Positions 1-5,093 of a stretch of 5,093 nucleotides of DNA are shown here, piece by piece (within the stretch, counting starts at the first letter, position 1; each line of letters begins with the position of its first letter). Under the pieces are notes generated by a model that had not been told where the DNA came from, did no database searches, and saw nothing but the letters and a program-made list of their open reading frames with translations. Source of the stretch: Acidobacteriota bacterium. Its GTDB lineage: Bacteria > Acidobacteriota > Blastocatellia > Pyrinomonadales > Pyrinomonadaceae. The translations under genes were made by a program, and so were the position numbers. The DNA lies in assembly GCA_020199975.1 (NCBI GenBank), contig JAIVJP010000333.1:1-5093 (forward strand), read 5' to 3'.

Positions 1-355
1 GTCTTCGCAGTGAGGTGGGCGGGTAGTCCCACGCTTAAGTGCTAAATCGCAGGTATGGCGTCTGCTAGATTTTCGAATGGGTCTCTTAAATAGAACCAAG
101 AAGAACTTCCAAAGTCGGCCAGCACCTTGAGACTTTCTTGTTTTGAGTTGGTGTTGGTGGCGCGGATCGTAGGAATCAGATTCAACAGTTGCCTCTTTCT
201 TGATATAGATGTCGCCCGGCTCCCACAACCGGACCACCCTTGTCAGTGCCCTCCTGCAGTGGCGTGAAGCAAGTGGTGATGTCGACCCAACATGTCGAAG
301 CCCGGGTCATCGTGAGCCTACTTCTTCCCGTCCGATGACCTTCCAGCACCAAGCA
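1..355. other. Region downstream of groEL with no confident gene
   Basis: This stretch lies beyond the groESL terminator. I find no tRNA, rRNA, repeat array or recognisable protein in it. A minus-strand frame without stops runs from about position 300 to the left edge. Its best start would be a GTG at 235-237, with an AGGAGG (minus strand, 250-255) 12 bases upstream, giving 79 codons inside the window. The translation matches no family I recognise and has a low-complexity basic middle, so I do not call it a gene. A different minus-strand frame whose ATG lies inside the terminator hairpin is certainly spurious. Confidence 0.5.
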
Positions 356-392
356 CAAAAAAGCGGCCCCGCTCATAGGTAGCGAGGCCGCT
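356..392 (-). terminator. Rho-independent terminator of groESL
   Basis: Read on the minus strand, AGCGGCCTCGCT (381-392) pairs with AGCGGGGCCGCT (362-373) over 12 base pairs, including one G-U pair, around a 7-base loop. A run of T residues (357-362) follows at once. The structure begins 23 bases after the groEL stop codon. A long GC-rich stem followed directly by a T tract is the classical intrinsic terminator, and its position and polarity fit the end of the groES-groEL transcript. Confidence 0.93.
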
Positions 393-415
393 ATGCTTGT
401 CTGGGCCAGTAAAGA

Positions 416-2068
416 CTACATTCCCATACCGCTCATGCCGCCCATACCGCCCGGCATTGCGGGGCTGCTCTTATCGTCTTCTGGAAGCTCGGAAACCATC
501 GCTTCCGTCGTAAGCATCAAGCCCGCAATTGAGGCTGCATTCTGCAGTGCAATGCGTGTCACCATCGTCGGATCAACGACTCCTGCTTTGACGAGGTCTT
601 CAAACTGCTCTGTTTGAGCGTTAAAGCCGAAGCTCTCGTTCTTCTCAGAACGAACACGCTCGACGATAACCGCGCCTTCCTTGCCGGCATTCTGTACGAT
701 CTGGCGGAGAGGCTCCTCGAGAGCACGGCGGACGATGTTGACGCCGATTTGCTCATCGGGATCGCCTTCACCATCTTTGCTGATCTGGAACTTCTCCAGA
801 GCCTTGGCCGCGCGAACAAGCGTTACGCCGCCGCCCGGAACGATACCTTCTTTGGCAGCTGCGCGCGTCGCATGCATGGCATCTTCAACGCGCGCCTTCT
901 TCTCTTTCATCTCCGTCTCAGTGGCTGCACCGACCTTGACCACTGCGACACCGCCCACGAGCTTCGCGAGGCGCTCCTGGAGTTTCTCGCGATCATAGTC
1001 CGAGGTAGTATCTTCAATCTGTACGCGCAGTGTCTTGACGCGGCCCTCGATGTCGGTCTGCTTGCCAGCGCCTTCGACAATGGTTGTGTTGTCCTTGTCA
1101 ATTGTGATCTTCTTGGCGCGGCCCAGGTCTTCAAGCTTGACGTTCTCGAGCTTGATGCCGAGGTCTTCGCTGATGACCTTGCCGGCAGTCAGGATGGCAA
1201 TGTCTTCGAGCATGGCTTTGCGACGATCCCCAAAGCCCGGAGCTTTGACTGCCGCAATGTTCAGCGTTCCCCGGAGCTTGTTAACAACGAGAGTAGCAAG
1301 CGCTTCGCCTTCCACATCCTCCGCGATGATCAGCATGGGCTTGCCGAGTTTGGCAACCTGCTCCAGTAGCGGCAGCAGGTCTTTCATCGAGCTGATCTTC
1401 TTCTCATGAATCAGAATCAGCGGGTTTTCGAGCACCGCTTCCATGCGCTCGGGATCAGTAACGAAGTAGGGGCTGAGGTAACCGCGGTCAAACTGCATTC
1501 CTTCAACGAGCTCGAGTGACGTTTCCATCGTCTTTGACTCTTCAACGGTGATGACGCCGTCCTTGCCAACCTTGCTCATTGCCTCGGCGATGATGTTGCC
1601 GATGGTTTCATCACCATTCGCAGATACTGTTCCAACTTGAGCGATTGCATCCCCTTTTACATCTCGTGATAGACGATTGATCTCTTTAACCGCCCGCTCA
1701 ACTGCCTTGTCGATGCCACGTTTCAGCGCCATCGGATTCGCGCCAGCGGCAACTGTTTTGACACCTTCACGGAAAATTGCCTGCGCCAGTACCGTAGCGG
1801 TTGTCGTTCCATCCCCAGCTACGTCTGAGGTCTTCGAAGCAACTTCGCGAACCATCTGGGCGCCCATGTTCTCAAGCGCGTCCTTCAGTTCGATCTCCTT
1901 CGCGACGGTAACTCCATCTTTGGTGATGGTTGGCGAGCCAAACTTCTTGTCGATTACGACATTACGCCCCTTGGGACCGAGGGTGATTTTCACAGCATCG
2001 GCGAGCTGGTTGATTCCTCGCAAAATCGCTGCGCGCGACTCTTCGCCATGGATTACTTGCTTTGCCAT
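416..2068 (-). CDS. groEL: Chaperonin GroEL (Hsp60, 60 kDa subunit)
   Basis: This is the cytoplasmic group I chaperonin. The family forms a 14-mer double ring that encloses unfolded proteins and, with GroES, folds them using ATP. The protein has 550 residues, close to the usual 540-550, and is uninterrupted. Visible motifs are the nucleotide-binding TLGPKGRN (residues 29-36), the catalytic DGVTVAKEI (from D51) and DVAGDGTTTATVL (D86 in the GDGTT loop). The apical segment runs from FDRGYLSPYF to KAPGFGDRRK. The late VEDAMHATRAA supplies the ATPase Asp equivalent to E. coli D398, and PGGG and the C-terminal Gly-Met tail GGMGGMSGMGM follow. All key residues are present. The ATG is preceded by AGGAG (2080-2084, minus strand) with an 11-base gap. 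It lies 69 bp after groES in the same operon and is followed by a strong terminator. The large antisense frames across it are shadows. Confidence 0.99.
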   Translation of the reverse strand: MAKQVIHGEESRAAILRGINQLADAVKITLGPKGRNVVIDKKFGSPTITKDGVTVAKEIELKDALENMGAQMVREVASKTSDVAGDGTTTATVLAQAIFREGVKTVAAGANPMALKRGIDKAVERAVKEINRLSRDVKGDAIAQVGTVSANGDETIGNIIAEAMSKVGKDGVITVEESKTMETSLELVEGMQFDRGYLSPYFVTDPERMEAVLENPLILIHEKKISSMKDLLPLLEQVAKLGKPMLIIAEDVEGEALATLVVNKLRGTLNIAAVKAPGFGDRRKAMLEDIAILTAGKVISEDLGIKLENVKLEDLGRAKKITIDKDNTTIVEGAGKQTDIEGRVKTLRVQIEDTTSDYDREKLQERLAKLVGGVAVVKVGAATETEMKEKKARVEDAMHATRAAAKEGIVPGGGVTLVRAAKALEKFQISKDGEGDPDEQIGVNIVRRALEEPLRQIVQNAGKEGAVIVERVRSEKNESFGFNAQTEQFEDLVKAGVVDPTMVTRIALQNAASIAGLMLTTEAMVSELPEDDKSSPAMPGGMGGMSGMGM

Positions 2069-2079
2069 TTCTATCTTTT

Positions 2080-2084
2080 CTCCT
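2080..2084 (-). promoter_or_regulatory. groEL ribosome binding site
   Basis: AGGAG on the minus strand, 11 bases before the ATG at 2066-2068. It supports the MAKQVIHGEE start, which is also the universal GroEL N-terminus. The 69-bp groES-groEL gap shows no promoter or terminator, so groEL probably depends on the groES promoter. Confidence 0.75.
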
Positions 2085-2137
2085 GCTAAATGTTTGAGTT
2101 TTGGTCAATAAGAAAGCGACTCAAGTCTACTTTTCGA

Positions 2138-2473
2138 CTATTTGCCGCCTTTTTTGCCAGTGCCGCTTGCCGCTCCGGCGCGCTCGATGATTCCGAGAAT
2201 CTCGTCCTCGCGCATGATCATGAGCTCTTCGCCGTCGATCTTGATCTCTGAACCGCTGTACTTACCAAAGAGCACCCGGTCTCCCTTTTTGACGTCCAGC
2301 GTCTGCCTGGCGCCATCGTCCTTGTATTTGCCGTCGCCGGCTGCCACGACTTCACCTTCCTGGGGTTTTTCCTTTGCTGTGTCAGGAATGATGATGCCGC
2401 CGCGAACCTGTTCACCCTCTTCAATTCGTCGCACAATCACGCGGTCATGCAGAGGTTTGATATTCGTTGCCAT
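2138..2473 (-). CDS. groES: Co-chaperonin GroES (Hsp10) with extended C-terminus
   Basis: This is the heptameric lid of the GroEL chamber. The protein has 111 residues, whereas most bacterial GroES have about 95-100. The family core is complete: N-terminal IKPLHDRVIVRR (residues 5-16), mobile loop around residues 17-34 with the GroEL-contacting GGIIIPD (25-31), TAKEKPQEGEVVAAG (32-46), the roof-loop region (about 47-56), VKKGDRVLFGKYSG (61-74) and the final strand DEILGIIE (90-97). Residues 98-111 form an extra Ala/Gly/Lys-rich tail ending KKGGK, which is not part of the standard fold. The start is fixed by AAAGGAG (2484-2490) 10 bases upstream. It is the first gene of the operon with groEL, transcribed from a promoter carrying a CIRCE operator, so repression by HrcA under non-stress conditions is expected. 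HrcA itself is not in this window. Confidence 0.98.
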   Translation of the reverse strand: MATNIKPLHDRVIVRRIEEGEQVRGGIIIPDTAKEKPQEGEVVAAGDGKYKDDGARQTLDVKKGDRVLFGKYSGSEIKIDGEELMIMREDEILGIIERAGAASGTGKKGGK

Positions 2474-2483
2474 AATCTTCTTT

Positions 2484-2490
2484 CTCCTTT
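2484..2490 (-). promoter_or_regulatory. groES ribosome binding site
   Basis: AAAGGAG on the minus strand, 10 bases before the groES ATG (2471-2473). It is a strong Shine-Dalgarno sequence and confirms the start. Confidence 0.8.
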
Positions 2491-2534
2491 AGATTATTCT
2501 GGAAAACTTCATTTAAGAGCGTCCACTCTATGTG

Positions 2535-2561
2535 TTAGCACTCTCCGTGGATGAGTGCCAA
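2535..2561 (-). promoter_or_regulatory. CIRCE operator (HrcA binding site) of groESL
   Basis: On the plus strand the half-sites are TTAGCACTC (2535-2543) and GAGTGCCAA (2553-2561), separated by exactly 9 bases. The CIRCE consensus is TTAGCACTC-N9-GAGTGCTAA, so 17 of 18 half-site bases match, the one change being T to C in the second half. It starts at the edge of the -10 hexamer of the groES promoter and would cover the transcription start, the usual place for HrcA repression. It also lies in the expected 5' untranslated region of the transcript. Confidence 0.95.
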
Positions 2562-2590
2562 GAATAATGCCTCTTTGAGCCGATTGTCAA
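2561..2590 (-). promoter_or_regulatory. Sigma70-type promoter of groESL
   Basis: On the minus strand a perfect -35 TTGACA (2585-2590) is followed after 18 bases by TATTCT (2561-2566), a 4 of 6 match to the -10 consensus. A one-base shift, TTATTC, would give 17-base spacing. The -10 abuts the CIRCE operator, so the predicted start site falls inside the operator. The leader from there to the groES ATG is about 80 bases. Confidence 0.82.
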
Positions 2591-2712
2591 CCTGGTTTTG
2601 CAGGGTTGAGCCTAGGAAGCCTTCCAACTCGCCGAAGCGCCGAGCAAATATCAAGTTAGAAACATTTCGGCATAATAGAATCAATAACTTACAGCCATGT
2701 TCTGATGAGTGG

Positions 2713-2952
2713 TCAGCGGGAGGAGCGCTTGGCGGCACGGGACTGAGAACGCGCGGTCTTGTGGTAAGCCGTGACACGTTTGGAGAGGGTATTACGGTGG
2801 ATACCAAGTACTTTTGCGGTATTGGAGAGATGTTTCTTATGCCGGGCGAGCGCTTTCTCGATGTAGAGTCTCTCGAATTCAGCAACGGCTTCGTCCAGCA
2901 AGATCTGGCCGTCTAGCATTTCCTCTATCAGGGCTTCAAGTTTGGAGTGCAT
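2713..2952 (-). CDS. Small Fis-type helix-turn-helix protein
   Basis: The protein has 79 residues from the ATG at 2950-2952. It resembles the Fis-type HTH (HTH_8) domain found at the C-terminus of Fis and of many sigma54 activators, but stands alone here. An acidic amphipathic N-terminal half (about 1-36, with LDEAVAEFERLYIEKALARH) is followed by the DNA-binding unit (about 37-63) with SNTAKVLGIHRNTLSKRV, the typical 'xxAAxxLGIxRxTLxxK' pattern. It ends in a basic Arg/Lys/Ser tail suited to DNA contact. A TTG at 2971-2973 would add 7 residues, but neither start has a clear Shine-Dalgarno, and the TTG lies in a small GGTT/AACC inverted repeat. It follows purC by 58 bp in the same direction and probably shares its transcript. 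It precedes the groESL promoter. The DNA target is unknown; no sigma54 activator domain is present. Confidence 0.85.
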   Translation of the reverse strand: MHSKLEALIEEMLDGQILLDEAVAEFERLYIEKALARHKKHLSNTAKVLGIHRNTLSKRVTAYHKTARSQSRAAKRSSR

Positions 2953-3010
2953 CTGCACGGGACTGGTTAGCAACCGTCTATTGACTGAAATCCGAAGATC
3001 AACCCAGGTA

Positions 3011-3910
3011 TTAAAGATCTCTTCCGGTTATGAGCTTGTAGGCTTCGAGGTAGCGACCAGTGGTTGCCTCGGCTATGTCCGAGGGTATCGGTGGAGCGGG
3101 TGGCTTCTTATCCCAACTGAGAGTCTCTAGATAGTCTCTTACGAATTGCTTATCGAATGATTGCTGAGATTTTCCTGGCATGTAGGATTCCAGTGGCCAG
3201 AAACGAGAAGAATCGGGAGTAAGCGCTTCGTCGATAAGAATTGTTTGACCGTCCCTGCCGCGCCCAAACTCAAACTTGGTGTCCGCGACTATTATTCCGC
3301 GCCCACGCGCATAGTCTCGAGCCTCCTTGTAGAGCCTCAGTGAAGTCTCACGCAGGAATACAGTGGTCTCCTCACCGAGCATCTCGCGGACCTGCGCCTC
3401 GCTGATGTTTTCATCGTGACCTTCTTCGGCCTTAGTTGCAGGTGTGAAAATGGGTTCGGGCAGTTCTGCCGACTCCTGCAAGTCTGGGGGAAGTTTATGC
3501 CCACAGACCTCTCCCGTTCGTAAATAATCCTTCCACCCAGATCCGGATAGATATCCCCGCACCACGCATTCCACAGGAAACACCTCAGCTCGCTTGACCA
3601 ACATTGAACGGCCATTCAGCTCGTCGAAGTGTCGGCGAACGACACCCGGCATGCGTTCCACGTCAGTAGTTGCCATGTGGTTAGGCACGACGTGACTAAG
3701 CCTTTCAAACCAAAATCGTGAGAGCGCGATCAGCACTTCGCCTTTGCGCCGGATCGGTGTGGGCAGAACGCTATCGAATGCGGAAATCCGGTCGGTGGCT
3801 ACGATCAATAAATGTTCGTCGTCAACTGCGTATACATCCCGGACTTTTCCCCTTCGTTCTAACTTAAGATCGGAAAGAGATGTTTGTAGTAGAGTGGCGG
3901 CACCCATCAT
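3011..3910 (-). CDS. purC: Phosphoribosylaminoimidazole-succinocarboxamide synthase (SAICAR synthase)
   Basis: This cytoplasmic enzyme of de novo purine synthesis joins CAIR and aspartate using ATP to make SAICAR. From the ATG at 3908-3910 the protein has 299 residues, the longer type resembling yeast Ade1, against about 240 for the E. coli/Bacillus type. Motifs in order: GKVRDVY (21-27, phosphate-binding loop), DRISAFDSVLP, VECVVRGYLSGSGWKDY, PEPIFTPATKAEEGHDENIS, IIVADTKFEFG, LIDEALTPDSSRFWP and SFDKQFVRDYL. All hallmark catalytic segments are present and the frame is intact. A TTG at 3932-3934 would add 8 residues and an ATG at 3907 would remove one. None of these starts has a good Shine-Dalgarno, so the exact N-terminus is uncertain. 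It has its own likely promoter at 3956-3984, and the small HTH gene follows it. No other pur genes are in the window. Confidence 0.97.
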   Translation of the reverse strand: MMGAATLLQTSLSDLKLERRGKVRDVYAVDDEHLLIVATDRISAFDSVLPTPIRRKGEVLIALSRFWFERLSHVVPNHMATTDVERMPGVVRRHFDELNGRSMLVKRAEVFPVECVVRGYLSGSGWKDYLRTGEVCGHKLPPDLQESAELPEPIFTPATKAEEGHDENISEAQVREMLGEETTVFLRETSLRLYKEARDYARGRGIIVADTKFEFGRGRDGQTILIDEALTPDSSRFWPLESYMPGKSQQSFDKQFVRDYLETLSWDKKPPAPPIPSDIAEATTGRYLEAYKLITGRDL

Positions 3911-3955
3911 TTGCGGCTGGCTCGAGTCAATCAAGTTTGATTAGGAGCGAGCCGG

Positions 3956-3984
3956 ATTTTGCTCGCGCACAAAAGCTTTGTCAA
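3956..3984 (-). promoter_or_regulatory. Predicted sigma70-type promoter of purC
   Basis: On the minus strand a perfect TTGACA (3979-3984) is followed, after exactly 17 bases, by CAAAAT (3956-3961), a 4 of 6 match to the -10 consensus. The predicted start near 3949 leaves a leader of roughly 40 bases to the purC ATG, or about 15 to the alternative TTG. It fills the 100-bp gap between the dinB-like stop and purC. An inverted repeat GCGAGC/GCTCGC (3947-3952 and 3961-3966) brackets the -10. Confidence 0.65.
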
Positions 3985-4011
3985 GCTAACCAGAGATTTA
4001 TGTTGAACTAT

Positions 4012-4488
4012 CTAAATGTTGAGTGCTGATCGGAGTCGTCTGATCTGCGCAGCATGATTGTGGGCGTGCTCAGCATAGATCGTTAACCAGGTTTCCGCGG
4101 TGTAGCGTCCACTCTCTGTGTGTTTACCTTCGCGTCGCCAATCTTCCTCAGACATGAGCGCGAGCACCTGAGCGGTCGTTGCACGCGCCGCACGAAATGC
4201 GTCGAGCGCCGGGCCGCTGTCCCGCTCGTTGTACTTGAGAAGGATGGCGAACTGATCTTGATCATAACCTTGAATCACCGGCCGGTCTTCGACCAGTAAT
4301 TTTCGGAGCCTATGCGCAGAAGCGCTTTCGCTGTCTGCGAGGTGATGGATTATCTCGCAGGCGGTCCATTTTCCCGGTAGGGGCCGAGCCGTTAGCAGCT
4401 CGGTGGGAAAATCCTTTAGAGCGTCAGACACTTCATTATATCCGGCATTATACTTCGCCATTAGTTTGCTTCGGTCTTCTGGGTTCAT
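4012..4488 (-). CDS. DinB-like superfamily protein (putative metal-dependent enzyme)
   Basis: The 158-residue protein is a four-helix DinB-like/YfiT type (DinB_2 group). The signs are PLPGKWTACEIIHHLADSE (36-54), a central helical region, GKHTESGRYTAETWL (121-135) and a final helix IYAEHAHNHAAQIRRLR (137-153). The likely metal triad is H48 or H49, H141 and H145, the last two in the family's HxxxH arrangement. Members include thiol-dependent S-transferases (bacillithiol or mycothiol type) and many of unknown substrate, so the reaction cannot be named. Despite the family name it is unrelated to DNA polymerase IV, also called DinB. No signal peptide is seen, so it is cytoplasmic. The start is firm: AAAGGAG (4495-4501) sits 6 bases before the ATG. 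It lies upstream of purC in the same direction but separated from it by purC's predicted promoter. Confidence 0.9.
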   Translation of the reverse strand: MNPEDRSKLMAKYNAGYNEVSDALKDFPTELLTARPLPGKWTACEIIHHLADSESASAHRLRKLLVEDRPVIQGYDQDQFAILLKYNERDSGPALDAFRAARATTAQVLALMSEEDWRREGKHTESGRYTAETWLTIYAEHAHNHAAQIRRLRSALNI

Positions 4489-4494
4489 ATTCCA

Positions 4495-4501
4495 CTCCTT
4501 T
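4495..4501 (-). promoter_or_regulatory. Ribosome binding site of the dinB-like gene
   Basis: AAAGGAG on the minus strand, 6 bases before the ATG at 4486-4488. It fixes the start of the DinB-like protein. Confidence 0.8.
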
Positions 4502-4514
4502 GCTTTTTTGGGCC

Positions 4515-4520
4515 ATTCTA
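4515..4520 (-). promoter_or_regulatory. Possible -10 element of the dinB-like gene
   Basis: TAGAAT on the minus strand matches the -10 consensus at 5 of 6 positions and would give a leader of about 20 bases holding the Shine-Dalgarno. No recognisable -35 is found 16-18 bases upstream, so the site is tentative. Confidence 0.3.
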
Positions 4521-4728
4521 ATCCATACCGGTGCGCAAATGCCGATTCGGAGACCGAAGTTCTAGTGCCGGGCCGGAATCTGGGGCAAAATGGTGCGCGA
4601 ACCGCGGTTTAATCAAGCTCAAGCTTGCGCTTCCCCGCTAAAGTTATGAACGGAGAGGGGAAACGGGAACCGCCCTTGAATCCATCTGAAGCCGCTACGA
4701 TAAACCAGACAGGCGACCAATCGTCACG

Positions 4729-4774
4729 CGAGTGGACAACTCGGCTGATCCGACCCTCCACTTTAGGGGCCCTA
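4729..4774. repeat. Nested and mutually exclusive inverted repeats after the receiver gene
   Basis: AGTGGA (4731-4736) pairs with TCCACT (4757-4762), and inside it TCGG (4741-4744) pairs with CCGA (4750-4753) around CTGAT, forming an extended hairpin. CGAGT (4729-4733) can instead pair with ACTCG (4739-4743). Next to it TAGGG-G-CCCTA (4764-4774) forms another inverted repeat that includes the receiver gene's stop codon. There is no T tract on either strand. It may be an end structure of the receiver transcript, part of a dispersed repeat, or chance. Confidence 0.4.
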
Positions 4775-5089
4775 TTTAAGGTCTTTTGTCTTGAACCCGC
4801 GAAACTTAGAGCTTGAGTTTAGCTCTTTGCAAACAGCCAGGCCGTCCATTTTTGGCAGCATCAAATCAAGTACGACGGCATCCGGAGGATCTTCCAATGC
4901 CCTTTTCACACCAGTGATGCCATCTTCAGCCGACTTTACCTGATAACCTGCGCGAGAGAAATACTCGCTGATCGCCGTAGAAATGTTTTCGTCATCTTCC
5001 ACAACGAGCAATGAAATTTTGCGTTCGCCGGGCTCGACTTCAGGATGGGTGTCTTTGGCGGTTTTCTGTCTGTCAGTGGCTGTTCCCAT
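4772..5089 (-). CDS. Response-regulator receiver domain, C-terminally truncated
   Basis: This is a CheY-like receiver of a two-component phosphorelay. The frame gives 105 residues: a hydrophilic leader (1-23), then ISLLVVEDDENISTAISEYF with the acidic pair D32/D33, GYQVKSAEDG, and DAVVLDLMLPKMDGLAVCKEL with phospho-acceptor D75. After SSKFR (93-97) family resemblance stops: the remaining residues end in KTKDLK and a TAG. The beta4-Thr/Ser and beta5-Lys parts that complete a normal receiver of about 120 residues are missing, as is any output domain. Neither of the other two frames downstream restores the expected PIIMLTA-like strand, so one frameshift does not explain the loss. A deletion, insertion or assembly junction near 4795 is more likely. 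The ATG is 4 bases from the window edge and the frame is open to that edge, so the true start may lie outside. It is probably a non-functional remnant unless it acts as an unusual short protein. Confidence 0.8.
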   Translation of the reverse strand: MGTATDRQKTAKDTHPEVEPGERKISLLVVEDDENISTAISEYFSRAGYQVKSAEDGITGVKRALEDPPDAVVLDLMLPKMDGLAVCKELNSSSKFRGFKTKDLK

Positions 5090-5093
5090 AGAG

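Larger units (their letters stand above)
4489..4771. other. Intergenic region with several inverted repeats
   Basis: These 283 bp between the truncated receiver gene and the dinB-like gene contain no gene I can support. Besides the dinB-like leader they hold several short inverted repeats: TTCGG-AGA-CCGAA (4546-4558), the 10-bp perfect palindrome AACCGCGGTT (4600-4609), CGAGT-GGACA-ACTCG (4729-4743), and AGTGGA (4731-4736) with TCCACT (4757-4762) enclosing TCGG/CCGA. None has a T tract, so none is a convincing terminator. Both strands have short open frames here (plus 4625-4816, and a minus-strand frame from about 4760 to 4617). They lie opposite one another, match no family I know, and neither has a good start signal. 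Confidence 0.5.

Noticed and set aside
35..48. AAGTGCTAA resembling one CIRCE half-site
   Set aside because: No partner half-site occurs at the 9-base spacing, so it is a chance match.
614..1369. A 251-codon plus-strand open frame inside groEL
   Set aside because: It is exactly antisense to a strongly conserved, intact groEL. Long antisense frames are a common by-product of groEL codon use, and the translation resembles no family.
1677..2111. A 144-codon plus-strand open frame over the groEL start
   Set aside because: It is antisense to the groEL N-terminus, Ser/Ala/Thr-rich as expected for a shadow frame, and has no ribosome binding site.
2142..2492. A 116-codon plus-strand frame opposite groES
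   Set aside because: It mirrors groES almost base for base and is proline/serine-rich in the manner of an antisense shadow.
2521..2536. A GTCCACTCT..TGTGTT string shared with 4105-4122
   Set aside because: The second copy lies inside the conserved dinB-like coding sequence and the match is short and imperfect; coincidence is sufficient.
2630..2650. A CTCG..CGAG hairpin after the HTH gene as its terminator
   Set aside because: The stem is interrupted by a G-G mismatch and has no T tract.
2672..2677. TATTAT (minus strand) as a second -10 for groES
   Set aside because: There is no -35 at 16-18 bases upstream, while a complete TTGACA promoter lies closer to groES.
2685..2700. A possible sigma54 (-24/-12) promoter, TGGC near TTG, suggested by the adjacent Fis-type HTH protein
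   Set aside because: The spacing between the GG and GC-like elements is wrong and the -12 TTGC is absent.
2551..2916. A 121-codon plus-strand frame and a 116-codon minus-strand frame over the groES promoter region
   Set aside because: They run across the CIRCE element and the well-supported HTH gene in other frames, and neither resembles a known protein.
4625..4816. A 63-codon plus-strand frame between the receiver and dinB-like genes
   Set aside because: It overlaps the conserved end of the receiver gene on the other strand, has no Shine-Dalgarno and matches no family I recognise.

Overview
The window (5,093 bp) reads as an ordinary bacterial chromosomal segment. All six recognisable genes lie on the minus strand, so transcription runs from the right end of the window to the left. 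The order of transcription is: a truncated response-regulator receiver gene, a DinB-like protein, a long-form SAICAR synthase (purC), a small Fis-type helix-turn-helix protein, groES and groEL. The source is probably an Acidobacteriota-like bacterium. That placement is inferred from the overall look of the GroES/GroEL proteins, the small free-standing Fis-type HTH protein and the HrcA/CIRCE-type control. No rRNA or other phylogenetic marker is present to prove it.

Right part (about 4489-5093): the receiver gene enters from the right and keeps the N-terminal two thirds of a receiver domain (acidic pair and phospho-acceptor Asp). It loses family resemblance around 4795 and stops at 4772. The next 283 bp contain no convincing gene but do contain several short inverted repeats. 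Middle part (2713-4488): dinB-like has a strong Shine-Dalgarno. It is followed by a short spacer with a good sigma70-type promoter for purC, and the HTH gene follows purC closely enough to share its transcript.

Left part (356-2590): this is a complete, textbook-like groESL operon. It has a TTGACA promoter, a nearly perfect CIRCE operator just downstream of the -10, groES with a longer than usual C-terminal tail, groEL with a Gly-Met tail, and a strong rho-independent terminator. Leftward of the terminator (1-355) there is no confident gene, only one uninterrupted minus-strand reading frame running off the edge.

The core genes are housekeeping: protein folding, purine synthesis and signal transduction. 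I see no new defence system, mobile element, CRISPR array or RNA gene. The observations most worth a second look are the broken receiver domain and the inverted-repeat-rich DNA after it, the small Fis-like regulator beside groESL, and the extended GroES tail.
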